Assembly: GCA_021775955.1 (NCBI GenBank)
Contig: JAJFGU010000020.1
Coordinates: forward strand, 248,001 to 312,000
Source of the DNA: Alphaproteobacteria bacterium
GTDB taxonomy: Bacteria; Pseudomonadota; Alphaproteobacteria; Micavibrionales; Micavibrionaceae
Length of the DNA: 64,000 bases
Direction: 5' to 3'
How positions within the stretch are numbered: position 1 is the first letter of the stretch; every line of letters begins with the position of its first letter. Made by a program: the position numbers and the translations under genes. The notes beneath the pieces are model-generated. The model was not told where the DNA came from, made no database searches, and saw only the letters and a program-made list of their open reading frames with translations. Below are positions 44,980 to 53,744 of this stretch, piece after piece.

Positions 44980-46467
44980 CTAATCATCCATCACCGTCTT
45001 CGCTTTATGCTGCTTACCACCGACCGCCCATTTCTGGCTACCGCGTTTGGGAAAGCTCCGCAGGCGCATCGGCTCCAGCGCCAACGCCCCGGCCACCGCG
45101 TCCAGCCCGTCATCGCGCCCATGCTTTTTACCCGGTTTCCATTCCTGCATTTCGCTCAGAAACGGTGTGTCACGCACGCTCTCATGAACATGCAACACCC
45201 GCGCCGCCAGCACGACATCAAAGGCCTCCAATATTCGCAAATCCTTGGGCCGGTTGTTGTGTACACTCTTGACACTGCATGGCACATTATTTTTGGCGAG
45301 CGCAGTGCGCAAAATTCCGGGCAACATTTTACCAATGCCGTTGTCTTCGACCGCCACAGATGGCAACCGCAAAATCTGCGCCTGATACGCCACTTGCCGA
45401 CATTGCTGCGCCGCCTCATCTTCATCACTATGATTATCGAGCTCTATATATAAGAGTTTATGCAGCCAATACTGCCCGTCCTCATCCGTAAACACCGCAG
45501 CGAAAACACTGTTATCGCCACCGCGCCCGAATGCCGGGTCCCAATAACCATGCGCTGACACCATCTGTCGGCCATTAATCTCCAGCCGGTTTATCTCCTT
45601 GGTATAATCCAGCCGCGCGTCATAAAACTGTAGCGCCGTCGGGTCTAATCGCCCTTCCGCAATATTAACGGGCCTGAGCAACATCTGGCTCGCAAACTTA
45701 TTCGGTCCACTATTGGTTTTTATACGCTCGATATTCTCAATGCTAAACCGCTCCGGCCAGGCACTAACGCCCTCATCATCAACAACCGGAATCACCAACC
45801 GTTCAAAATCTGATAAAAACACCGCATCCTCGCCCAGCTCAACACGTGGCTTATCGGCATAGATCGTGTGATAATTATGCGGCGTACCGATAAAAATCTG
45901 CGTGCCGCCCGGTACCATCACGTAATCGATCTCCAGCAATCTTTCACGAAGCAGCTCTCTCTTTTCGGGGCTACTACACGTACCCGGCACCTCAACATCA
46001 TCACATATAATGACATCGGCGCGGCTACCGGTAATGTTCGATGTAATCCCGCGCGCCAACATAGACGGATCGCGCAACTCCAGATCACGATTAACGGTAA
46101 AACGATCACCCGCCCATTGATCCAGCTTTGCCGGTTTAAGGTCCGACGTTAACGGATGACGCTCAAGAATACGCTTAACATTGCGCACCATTCTTTTCGC
46201 CAGCGAAAAATCCGCCGCCAAAACAAGGATACGCAAAGCCGGATTGATGTACAAAAGCCATGCCGCAAACAGCCCGGCTATCGTGCTCTTGCCGCTGGAG
46301 CGAAACGCCATGAGAAGCAGCCGCACCTTGCCATCGCGCCAATTTCTCTCCAGCCATTCCGCCATCTTTAAATGAATTTCCGGCGTCGGCAGACCCATCC
46401 TCTGCCCGTTCCATTTGCGGATAAAGTCGACGAAATTGTGTTTCTTGTTCGCTTCTATATTTGTCAT
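44980..46467 (-). CDS. Phage terminase large subunit (T7-like TerL)
   Basis: 495 residues. The ATPase part has the Walker A-like FRSSGKSTIAGLF (about residue 55) and Walker B VIICDDVE (about 152). Between them are RILVLAADFSLAKRMVRN and SNITGSRADV. The nuclease part has WDPAFGRGGDNSVFA and VEDNGIGKM, the acidic residues of an RNase H-like fold, and DGLDAVAGALALEP at the end. It packages DNA through the portal. No small terminase is recognisable in the window. Confidence 0.93.
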   Translation of the reverse strand: MTNIEANKKHNFVDFIRKWNGQRMGLPTPEIHLKMAEWLERNWRDGKVRLLLMAFRSSGKSTIAGLFAAWLLYINPALRILVLAADFSLAKRMVRNVKRILERHPLTSDLKPAKLDQWAGDRFTVNRDLELRDPSMLARGITSNITGSRADVIICDDVEVPGTCSSPEKRELLRERLLEIDYVMVPGGTQIFIGTPHNYHTIYADKPRVELGEDAVFLSDFERLVIPVVDDEGVSAWPERFSIENIERIKTNSGPNKFASQMLLRPVNIAEGRLDPTALQFYDARLDYTKEINRLEINGRQMVSAHGYWDPAFGRGGDNSVFAAVFTDEDGQYWLHKLLYIELDNHSDEDEAAQQCRQVAYQAQILRLPSVAVEDNGIGKMLPGILRTALAKNNVPCSVKSVHNNRPKDLRILEAFDVVLAARVLHVHESVRDTPFLSEMQEWKPGKKHGRDDGLDAVAGALALEPMRLRSFPKRGSQKWAVGGKQHKAKTVMDD

Positions 46468-46505
46468 TCATGTCCTCTTCTCCCCATTTATGCTGTAAGT
46501 ATAAA

Positions 46506-46530
46506 AAAAGCGCCCCGAAAGGCGCCTTAC
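46506..46530 (-). terminator. Terminator between the sigma4-like moron and TerL
   Basis: On the minus strand GGCGCC...GGCGC forms a short stem, followed by seven T residues (plus-strand A-run at 46503-46509). It lies just after the stop of the moron gene at 46554, insulating its transcript from TerL. Confidence 0.7.
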
Positions 46531-46553
46531 AAAAATATTTTCTTTTACTATCA

Positions 46554-47645
46554 CTATAAATATTCTACTCTTGGGTCGCCTTCCACTTCATTAGTAGGAG
46601 AATATACTATAACAGCACTTCCTTTTTCAAAATACCCCGTTGTCCCTTGAAATATCACGGCAACCCTAGTTGCAGAATTTTGTCTTTCCCTTTCATCAAT
46701 AGACGTAGCCTTAGCAAGAACTCTTTTTAATTCCTCCAGAGGCACAACAACACTATGACTTCCCGGGCCTGCCGTGACATGCGCCTTAACTCCTTCTTGT
46801 AAGACACCAGGATTTCCTTTCAGATTTGTAACTGCTTCATTTAGGTGATATTGAGTATTTTTTAAATCTGTAGATGCCTTTTCTATTTTTTTCAGGCAAT
46901 CGCCAATTATTAGCGTCAATAGATCAGATGATTTCTCTTCCTGAACATTTTCATACACGAAACGCTGCTTTCGCAGAGCTTCTTTTAAGCTTTTCTTAGT
47001 TTCACTTATTGCTTTCAATTGCGACTGTACTTCTTCAACCGGCAACTCAATCAAAGTGCCTATATCACCAATAGCCTCATCATGCATTCTACGAATGACC
47101 GGAGGGCTACGGTGAATTAACCCACCAATCCTAGACCAGGCAGCTTCGTCTTGATAACGAGAACACAGTATAGAAGCACCATCCTTCCCTACTATTTCCG
47201 CTACCACACCCCAGAACACATCCCTTCCTAAATACTCCACTTGATTACTAAAATCCTTTGCCTGAAAAAGTCTCAGCAAAAGCATTTTCTCCCACTCTTT
47301 ACTCAACTGGACAGGGCTTTCTACTTCAGGAACCTTTCCCTTGGCAAAGTCATTCATTTGAGCTTTTAGTCTTTTTTTACCTCTCAAAAGCCTCAGTCTA
47401 ATACTATTGGAAGATACGCCCCCCATTTCTCCACCAATCTGAGCTAAAGTTTTTTCTTCCCAATAATATTGTCTTAAAGAAATTGCATCCTTTTCTATCA
47501 AACAGCCCAACATTGCAGTAACCGCCCGAGCTTTTTCTTCGCCGCCCATCCTTTCAAAAAATCCAGTATCATCGGGTTCCGCAAGTTTTATAAGCCTATC
47601 TGTATAACTAAGGCCCGACACTTGGCTCTTTTCTCTACTAAGCAT
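46554..47645 (-). CDS. Moron protein with two sigma-region-4-like HTH segments
   Basis: 363 residues from the ATG at 47645; the longer TTG form starts upstream of the predicted transcription start. Two segments look like sigma70 region 4: LRQYYWEEKTLAQIGGEMG with NSIRLRLLRGKKRLK, and ILCSRYQDEAAWSRIGGLIH with VIRRMHDEAI. A coiled coil and a Ser/Thr-rich C-terminal domain follow. It has its own TTGACA promoter and terminator and AT-rich codon use, so it is a moron. It may regulate transcription; that is inferred from the HTH pattern only. Confidence 0.6.
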   Translation of the reverse strand: MLSREKSQVSGLSYTDRLIKLAEPDDTGFFERMGGEEKARAVTAMLGCLIEKDAISLRQYYWEEKTLAQIGGEMGGVSSNSIRLRLLRGKKRLKAQMNDFAKGKVPEVESPVQLSKEWEKMLLLRLFQAKDFSNQVEYLGRDVFWGVVAEIVGKDGASILCSRYQDEAAWSRIGGLIHRSPPVIRRMHDEAIGDIGTLIELPVEEVQSQLKAISETKKSLKEALRKQRFVYENVQEEKSSDLLTLIIGDCLKKIEKASTDLKNTQYHLNEAVTNLKGNPGVLQEGVKAHVTAGPGSHSVVVPLEELKRVLAKATSIDERERQNSATRVAVIFQGTTGYFEKGSAVIVYSPTNEVEGDPRVEYL

Positions 47646-47680
47646 TGCTTTGCCACTCCAAAAAAATGTTTCTGGGAGAG

Positions 47681-47709
47681 CTAATAGCAAAGCATAAACA
47701 TTATGTCAA
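47681..47709 (-). promoter_or_regulatory. Consensus sigma70 promoter of the sigma4-like moron
   Basis: On the minus strand TTGACA (47709-47704), 17 bases, then TATTAG (47686-47681). The -35 is perfect. It lies 35 bases before the ATG at 47645. Confidence 0.7.
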
Positions 47710-47716
47710 CTTATTT

Positions 47717-49741
47717 CTACAAGTGCTTACCCACAATATACCACTGCCCGCCATCGGAGGTGACGGTGATCGCGCTATACTGAGAACTCAACGGCTGGGT
47801 TGACTGGTCCGGCCCGGACCCGCCTTGCTCGCTCACCGTGATAACATTCGCCGACACATCGGTCTTTTTAATCGTCACTGTCCGGCCCACAGATTCCGCG
47901 GCATTGGCCGGTGGCAAACGCGCGGTCATAACGCCACCAAAACTAGACAGCAAATACGTGTCCACCGCCATATCAATGTCGTATGTTCCACTGCCATCAA
48001 AAAACCGCGTGTTCCCGGCCGAACGGTTCGACGCAATAACAAACCACTCCGCCCCGTTGGATATCGCCATCATGTAATCATTCTCCGCGCCGAGGAAGAA
48101 ATTCGCGCCGTCCGGCCCCGGCCCGGTTTTTTCAGCAACCGTTATCACGTTGCCGGATGCGTCGGTTTTCTTCACCACCATCATCACGCCAACTGCCGTC
48201 GAGGCCAGCGGTAAATTCACCGTCAACGCCCCGCCAAAAGACGACACCAGATGCACCGAATGCGACAGATCAAGGTCAACGCTGCCGCTGGTATCGATAA
48301 ACTCCGTATCATAGCGCTGCAGCGTCGCATTCATGTCCGTCACAGTGGTTTTCTGCAAACGGTTTTTATCCGGGAACCCGGCATTATAGGCGGTATATTC
48401 ACCGCCCGATAAATCCCAAATCGCCGAACCATCAGAAGCCGATAACAAATTATATATCGCCGTTTCAATCGACCCAGCCTCCAGCTTTATATTCGGCACC
48501 TGGTTATTCGACTCTGCATACGGATTAATCAACAGCGTCTTGTTTGATGCCGCACCGATAATAAAGCACCCTTGCGCTGTACCTTTAACATTGGCCTCGC
48601 AATCTATGAAAGCATTATTGAACGAGCCGTGCTCCACATAAAACCCGGCGCCGGTAATATCCGCACCCAAAGAATACGCACGGCAGGCATGAAACTTATT
48701 GGCATTCGGCGTATCGCCCGCCCCGGATTTGGTCAGGTGAAAACCATTCACCGAAGGCTGCTCCACCAACACGCGATCAAAATTATTCCAGTAACACGGC
48801 TTGTTGGTATCGGTATAACCATCCAGCAACACGCCGGTTTTCGGCGCAACAATTGTGACGTCCGTCACCGATGTCTGCACGCAAGGCCGGTCACGACCAA
48901 ACAATTTAATCCCAACATCGCCGCCTTCAATACGCAAATTGGCAATCATGGCGTGATCAGCAGGCACCTCAATCGCATTGAATGTATCGGCCTGACATTT
49001 GAGAACGGATTTCGATCCCGCTCCTATCAAAGTCTGGCGCTCTCCAACCGTAATAGTCCCGCTAATAAGGTAATCACCATTGGGTAAAAACACTGCGTCA
49101 TGCGCGGCCAAAGCCTGCTGGATCGCCAGCGTATCATCGGCTAACCCGTCACCCACCGCACCAAAATCCTTCACCGAAATCAAATCGGAAAATTTATCAT
49201 GACTGGTACGCGTAGCCGCACCCGTGCCGACAGCCGTAAAGTCCGGCGGCGCCATTGCCCCCGAAAGATCGACTGCAACAGGATCGCCATTACCATCAAA
49301 GCCCAGCGCTTTATTCGCGCGCACACTCCGGTCCGGTAATTCAGATACTCCTGGCGTTTCATGCTCGCCATATTTCAGCGCCGTCTCATTCTCGCGTTCA
49401 ACCTGCTGGATCGCCGCCACCATATAATCAAGCTCGTTATTAATCGACTGCGCCGAAAAATCCCCACCCTCCAAAAAATCTGTCACACGCTCGATTGGTA
49501 AAATCCGCTCCAGCGTTACAATCACGCCACTTGTCGGTGCCGTATCAAACGTCACATCTCCCCCTGCTGTCGCGCCCGCACCAGAAATCGTAAAGCCGCT
49601 CACCTGCGGCGCACCATCCAAAGACACAACCATGTCCTCGCTGGCAAAAATGGGGAATGGATATAGAAATACGGTTTGGCTACCATTCGCCGTATAACGC
49701 ACAACAGGCGTCACCGCCGGCATTTTAATATGCTCGATCAT
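47717..49741 (-). CDS. T7-like tail fibre/tailspike with pectate-lyase-type beta-helix
   Basis: 674 residues. The N-terminal 130 residues fit the T7 tail-fibre attachment domain (VRYTANGSQTVFLYPFPIFA and SAQSINNELDYMVAAIQQVE). The middle opens ISVKDFGAVGDGLADDTLAIQ, the start of the pectate-lyase superfamily beta-helix used by tailspikes to cut or bind polysaccharide. The C-terminus has two similar blocks (VVKKTDASGNVITVAEKTG and TIKKTDVSANVITVSEQGG), an internal repeat. It attaches to the particle and recognises the host surface. Confidence 0.85.
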   Translation of the reverse strand: MIEHIKMPAVTPVVRYTANGSQTVFLYPFPIFASEDMVVSLDGAPQVSGFTISGAGATAGGDVTFDTAPTSGVIVTLERILPIERVTDFLEGGDFSAQSINNELDYMVAAIQQVERENETALKYGEHETPGVSELPDRSVRANKALGFDGNGDPVAVDLSGAMAPPDFTAVGTGAATRTSHDKFSDLISVKDFGAVGDGLADDTLAIQQALAAHDAVFLPNGDYLISGTITVGERQTLIGAGSKSVLKCQADTFNAIEVPADHAMIANLRIEGGDVGIKLFGRDRPCVQTSVTDVTIVAPKTGVLLDGYTDTNKPCYWNNFDRVLVEQPSVNGFHLTKSGAGDTPNANKFHACRAYSLGADITGAGFYVEHGSFNNAFIDCEANVKGTAQGCFIIGAASNKTLLINPYAESNNQVPNIKLEAGSIETAIYNLLSASDGSAIWDLSGGEYTAYNAGFPDKNRLQKTTVTDMNATLQRYDTEFIDTSGSVDLDLSHSVHLVSSFGGALTVNLPLASTAVGVMMVVKKTDASGNVITVAEKTGPGPDGANFFLGAENDYMMAISNGAEWFVIASNRSAGNTRFFDGSGTYDIDMAVDTYLLSSFGGVMTARLPPANAAESVGRTVTIKKTDVSANVITVSEQGGSGPDQSTQPLSSQYSAITVTSDGGQWYIVGKHL

Positions 49742-49766
49742 TGTAGTCTCCTTTAAATTTTATTTC

Positions 49767-50327
49767 TTAGAATAAGTTTCCAGCAAAGCTCAACACATCA
49801 AGACCGGAGCCAATGCGATTGGAAAGTTGATTGGCATTGGCCGACAACCGTCCAATCCGCTGGCTTTCCTGGAGCTGCGTTCTTTGAATAACATTCAACC
49901 GACGCTGTTGAGAAATGTTCTGATCAAGCGCACCAAAACGTAACGCATCCAGCCGCATCCGTTCTTCGCGGTCATTATCGGTTTCTTCAAACAAGCCAAG
50001 TAAAACCGCCTCGGCGCTACCACCACTCGATGAAATTCCGCTCCCACCGAACTGTGCGCGTTGCCGCGCCACCGCCCGGCGTAGCGCATCACGCCGCTTG
50101 CGCTCGGCCGTATCGGCATCGGCGGCAATACGTTCACGATCCAGCGCCGCATCTTCGCTGCTTTGCCTTTGCTGCTCCGCCTGGCGTTGTTGTAATTGTT
50201 GTAACGCTAAATCCTGTCCGGCGCGCGCATCACGAGATGCTGCCTCGCTTCCTACAATATTCGACACAAGGCCGACGCCCTGCGAAATCACCGGCAACAA
50301 TTGTAAAACGGGTGTCAATCCTCCCAT
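49767..50327 (-). CDS. Small internal virion protein, gp14-like
   Basis: 186 residues. A short hydrophobic N-terminus (LLPVISQGVGLVSNIVG) is followed by a Gln/Arg/Ala-rich coiled coil and FGGSGISSSGGSAEAVL, a Gly/Ser pattern common in alphaproteobacterial podoprophage genes. The position between tail nozzle and fibre matches T7 gene 14 (ejection protein). The large partners gp15/gp16 are not found next to it. Assignment is by position, size and style. Confidence 0.55.
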   Translation of the reverse strand: MGGLTPVLQLLPVISQGVGLVSNIVGSEAASRDARAGQDLALQQLQQRQAEQQRQSSEDAALDRERIAADADTAERKRRDALRRAVARQRAQFGGSGISSSGGSAEAVLLGLFEETDNDREERMRLDALRFGALDQNISQQRRLNVIQRTQLQESQRIGRLSANANQLSNRIGSGLDVLSFAGNLF

Positions 50328-50356
50328 AGTTTGGTTCCTTTCCTAAAAATTAGTTG

Positions 50357-50387
50357 TAAAAAAAGCCCCTGAAAAATAGGGGCTTTT
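50357..50387. terminator. Rho-independent terminator after the 50412 moron
   Basis: AAAAAGCCCCT and AGGGGCTTTTT form an 11-bp stem with a GAAAAAT loop. It lies between the stop of the gene at 50412 and the start of the gp14-like gene, so it ends the moron transcript. Confidence 0.85.
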
Positions 50388-50411
50388 TATTTTTAATTCT
50401 ACAATACAGGT

Positions 50412-51116
50412 CTATAAATCAGGCTTCATAACATCACCAGAGCCTTCTAAATGGCTATCAATCCTATTACCTGATTCTCTCATCTCCTCTTTAAGAATTT
50501 TCGTAACTTTTCGAATAAAATAACCCATTTCTTTTTCTGACACCTCTCCCTTCCTATAACTATCCTCAAACCGCATAAAACTCATAGAAACGGTTTCCGT
50601 TAAACTATTTTTATACTTTGGGTTTTTCATTATCTCTAAAAACTGATTTACGGCTTGAGTAGGATTGACAGCGAGCTCGCCCGAATAATCCATATCGGGT
50701 ATATCAAGCTCTTTTAACATTAAAACAAAAACTTCCTTCATTTGTATGTCCGCAATCGTATCCGTCTCATAACAAAACATAATGCGCGCAAATCCCTGAA
50801 AGAGATCCTTGGTCACTTTAGGGACAGCCGCATCACTCTCTTCTTGCAAAAAACGTTGGAAAGCATCATCAATAGATAAATGATCGTTATTAGATAAACT
50901 CTGCGGTGTAATTCCAAGTCTTTCCAATCCCGTATCCATAGATTGAATTATTGCCTCAGGTTTCGTCGAGCCATCATGATAAAAACTCTCGATACGTCTG
51001 AGTGTACTTAAAAGGCTCTTTATTCCTTCCTGCTTGGAGCTGTCTATAGGCCCCTCTATTTCAATTCTTTCCTCCAAGGCGTGAAGAAAGAAATAGGCTA
51101 TGGAGTGATAATTCAT
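50412..51116 (-). CDS. AT-rich moron protein of unknown function
   Basis: 234 residues, mostly helical and acidic, with no signal peptide. It begins MNYHSIAYFFLHALEERIE and ends in a charged helix. Its AT-rich codon use differs sharply from the tail genes on both sides. It has its own promoter (51163-51191) and terminator. No motif or family is recognised. It interrupts the tail-gene order between the nozzle and gp14-like genes, the position expected of a moron. Confidence 0.65.
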   Translation of the reverse strand: MNYHSIAYFFLHALEERIEIEGPIDSSKQEGIKSLLSTLRRIESFYHDGSTKPEAIIQSMDTGLERLGITPQSLSNNDHLSIDDAFQRFLQEESDAAVPKVTKDLFQGFARIMFCYETDTIADIQMKEVFVLMLKELDIPDMDYSGELAVNPTQAVNQFLEIMKNPKYKNSLTETVSMSFMRFEDSYRKGEVSEKEMGYFIRKVTKILKEEMRESGNRIDSHLEGSGDVMKPDL

Positions 51117-51162
51117 TAATTTTGCTCTTAGCTCTAATATTGTATTTGCTCAATAAAACGTG

Positions 51163-51191
51163 ACTATAATAAACATTATGGCAATAAGCAA
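51163..51191 (-). promoter_or_regulatory. Promoter of the 50412 moron
   Basis: On the minus strand TTGCTT (51191-51186), 17 bases, TATAGT (51168-51163), about 47 bases before the ATG at 51116. The -10 matches five of six consensus bases. Confidence 0.55.
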
Positions 51192-51206
51192 GAGAATTAT
51201 TTACGT

Positions 51207-53105
51207 TTAATCATTCACCTTCAACTCGGTCATCACCGCCAGCAACGTAAAGGGCAGCGGCACATCCTGTTCGATCCGCCACAGCGCTTTGGTGCTGTCT
51301 TCGGCCCAGCCCAGCGCCCGCACACGAATATCACCACTCACAAGCGGCGGCGGTGAATCCAACACCGGATCCTCACCAAGCTGGCGCAGCGCAATATCAT
51401 TTAGGCCCCGCCCAACATCTAGCCGCAGCGCTGCCGTATTCTGCAGACGATAAATCCCTTCGATCAAACGCACCTTGCGCCCGCCGCCAGCCGCACCAAC
51501 TTCGCTCGGCGGCAGCGGCTCTATAATATGTGTGTAGGACAAACCAATTTCGACTTTGTTGGCCGCTTCGTCAATTGTAATCGCACCACCGGTGACAATT
51601 TTATTCGATTGCACTTCACCATCGGCGACAATAGAAACGGTAAGCCCTTCAAGATGATCCAGCCCAGCCCAATTCGTCGCCGCCGTAATAACCTCCCCGG
51701 TCAGCGCAGAATCCAAATTTAACATGTCATCAAACTGCTCAATCATGAAATTCCCATCACGCTGCGTCAACATAAACACATCATCGCCGACAATCGCCAC
51801 AGACTTGACTGAGCCTTGCGTTTCATGCAGCGTCCAGGCCGAAACCTGCTCACTCCTGAACACGGTCAGCGTCGCAAATTTTCCGTCATCACGCACAATA
51901 AACAACAAGCGCCGCCGCTGATCGTAATCCTGATCAACCGGCGTCGTAATAATATGCCGCGACAGAAGCGACAAATCCGTCGACTGATAGGCCTGCTCAA
52001 CATCCGTATAAAGAAACTCATGAATTTCCTGTTTGTTGCGCGCAATATAAAATGTCGCACCGTCAACATTGACCGGTGGAATATGCCGATCCAAAACCGA
52101 GCCAATCCGCGTTTGCCGCCTGATCTGCACACTCGCCGGTGTCAATGGATCACCCGTAACCATCCATTCGGCGCCGCTGGTAAAAACCTGCAAGTGCCGT
52201 CCCGAAAATATCCCGCGAATGGCATTGACCTGATCGGATAAAATCGCGAACTCAATCGCTTCGTCATCCAATCCGGTGCCTAGATTAAAATTAAACAAAT
52301 CACCCGATTTGGAAAACCACAACCGATTGGGCAAATCCCGACTGCCGCCAATCACCAGGCGATCCTGGTGGAACGCTATAGATACCGGGTACCCACGCAC
52401 AGGCGAAAACGCCTGCTCAAACCAGTCAATCGTCGGATCGGTGTCCGGCAAATCTTCAATCACATCAACCGTTACAACTGTCGGTGAGTCAAAATCCGTA
52501 ATCTCAACTTCTTTGCCATTAACACGCATACGCGTACCTTCATGCCCGGCGGCAAAAATATCAGATGAAGATGTCAGCGTAATGCTACCCGTTGTCCCGC
52601 TTGGCGTTAACGTCACTTCTGCGCCAGAAAATTTGAAATGCGGCTGATTGACAATATTGCCATCGGTAAAGAATGACCAATCGTCGAGGCTCCATGCACC
52701 GCCCGACCCACGCGTCAACTTTTTTGGCGTCACATCAGGATGCACCATCAATAGAGTATCGGCGCTTTGCGTCCAGGCGATTTGGGAGATCTGCGCCGCG
52801 CTCCACGGGGCGCTCACCGTGGCATCCTTCACCCCACCCGCATAAATATCAATCTGTCCGTCAGTAATCACCAGCAAATAAGTCTGCTGCGTGTTAAATT
52901 CAAACGCGATGAGCTTGCCATCACCAGCGGCACTATCAATAAAGCCAAGGCCCGAGCGCCGCGTCACGCCGCCAGTGGGCTTGATAAACACATTTTGCAG
53001 CGTCAGAGCGCCATTATCATAGGCGCGCAAATCCCCGCGACCCAGCAATTCCGGCGATACCTCGCCTGCGGTAAAAGTTGTCTTGATTTCACGTATCCGT
53101 GTCAT
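51207..53105 (-). CDS. Tail tubular protein B / nozzle (T7 gp12-like)
   Basis: 632 residues from the ATG at 53105, nine bases after AAGGA. It opens TRIREIKTTFTAGEVSPEL and then GALTLQNVFIKPTGGVTRR, a very common signature of podovirus nozzle/tail proteins in alphaproteobacteria. A beta-rich body with repeats follows (FIVRDDGKFATLTVFR, AWTLHETQGSVKSV). It forms the distal tail tube and exit channel with the gp11-like protein. Normal length for the family. Confidence 0.85.
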   Translation of the reverse strand: MTRIREIKTTFTAGEVSPELLGRGDLRAYDNGALTLQNVFIKPTGGVTRRSGLGFIDSAAGDGKLIAFEFNTQQTYLLVITDGQIDIYAGGVKDATVSAPWSAAQISQIAWTQSADTLLMVHPDVTPKKLTRGSGGAWSLDDWSFFTDGNIVNQPHFKFSGAEVTLTPSGTTGSITLTSSSDIFAAGHEGTRMRVNGKEVEITDFDSPTVVTVDVIEDLPDTDPTIDWFEQAFSPVRGYPVSIAFHQDRLVIGGSRDLPNRLWFSKSGDLFNFNLGTGLDDEAIEFAILSDQVNAIRGIFSGRHLQVFTSGAEWMVTGDPLTPASVQIRRQTRIGSVLDRHIPPVNVDGATFYIARNKQEIHEFLYTDVEQAYQSTDLSLLSRHIITTPVDQDYDQRRRLLFIVRDDGKFATLTVFRSEQVSAWTLHETQGSVKSVAIVGDDVFMLTQRDGNFMIEQFDDMLNLDSALTGEVITAATNWAGLDHLEGLTVSIVADGEVQSNKIVTGGAITIDEAANKVEIGLSYTHIIEPLPPSEVGAAGGGRKVRLIEGIYRLQNTAALRLDVGRGLNDIALRQLGEDPVLDSPPPLVSGDIRVRALGWAEDSTKALWRIEQDVPLPFTLLAVMTELKVND

Positions 53106-53119
53106 GTAAAACATTCCTT

Positions 53120-53347
53120 ATGCGTAAAGTTTTAAAAAAATTAGTAACCGTAGGCTTGTTGTCGTCTTTCGCACTTGGTTTAAGTGCATGCCAAACAACG
53201 CGTGATGAGCGTATATTGATCGGTACAGCCCTCGGAATAGGCATAGGTGCCGGAATTTCCGCTTCAACAGACGAAGAATTTTTGGCGAGCATAGCCATTG
53301 GCGGCGCCGCCGGTGCAACACTGGGCTTTCTGTCCGAAGATTTTTAA
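53120..53347 (+). CDS. Small lipoprotein with glycine-zipper segment
   Basis: 75 residues, opposite in direction to the tail genes. A lipoprotein signal peptide (LVTVGLLSSFALGLSAC) ends in the lipobox LSAC. The mature part has a glycine zipper (IGTALGIGIGAGI) and a second one (IAIGGAAGATLGF). Glycine-zipper lipoproteins sit in the outer membrane. As a moron-like gene it might alter the cell surface or block superinfection; this is inferred. No good ribosome site is seen. Confidence 0.6.
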   Translation: MRKVLKKLVTVGLLSSFALGLSACQTTRDERILIGTALGIGIGAGISASTDEEFLASIAIGGAAGATLGFLSEDF

Positions 53348-53398
53348 CGTCGCACACCAACCAGCGTAAGGTCCCGGTCTTATTAGGCATACTAAAAT

Positions 53399-53427
53399 TT
53401 GACATAATTATTAATTTCGTTTATAGT
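53399..53427 (+). promoter_or_regulatory. Consensus sigma70 promoter of the 53460 moron
   Basis: TTGACA (53399-53404), exactly 17 bases, TATAGT (53422-53427). An AAGGAG ribosome site and the ATG at 53460 follow. It is one of the best promoter matches in the window. Confidence 0.75.
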
Positions 53428-53459
53428 CTCTCCATTGCTTTAAAATAAGGAGACAACCA

Positions 53460-53744
53460 ATGTCTGAAGACAAAAGAGAACAACCTGAATTATTTATGGA
53501 GGCTGTACAGGGCATTCCCGAAACAGACCTTAAAATAGCTGCAAAAACGATCGGCGCTATCAATAATGGTGCCTCCATAGACGACATTTCCGAGATGGAT
53601 CTTGAAGTTACCACAAACGTGCTTGGGCAAGACTACGTTCAAAATGCTTTTTTAGGTCGACTGCCTCAGGAAGACAATGATAGTCCTAAGACAGAAAGAA
53701 TGGGCAACCTTGTTATAGAGCTACGAGAAAATAATCACTCCTAA
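53460..53744 (+). CDS. Small acidic moron protein of unknown function
   Basis: 94 residues, plus strand. Strong promoter and ribosome site. It begins MSEDKREQPELFMEAVQ, is acidic overall, and contains KIAAKTIGAINNGASIDDI. No motif is recognised. The 3' end overlaps the stop of the tail tubular A gene by four bases (convergent), showing insertion exactly at the gene boundary. Confidence 0.65.
   Translation: MSEDKREQPELFMEAVQGIPETDLKIAAKTIGAINNGASIDDISEMDLEVTTNVLGQDYVQNAFLGRLPQEDNDSPKTERMGNLVIELRENNHS

Noticed and set aside
48572-49087. Plus-strand frame of 171 codons inside the tailspike gene
   Set aside because: Antisense shadow of the beta-helix coding sequence.
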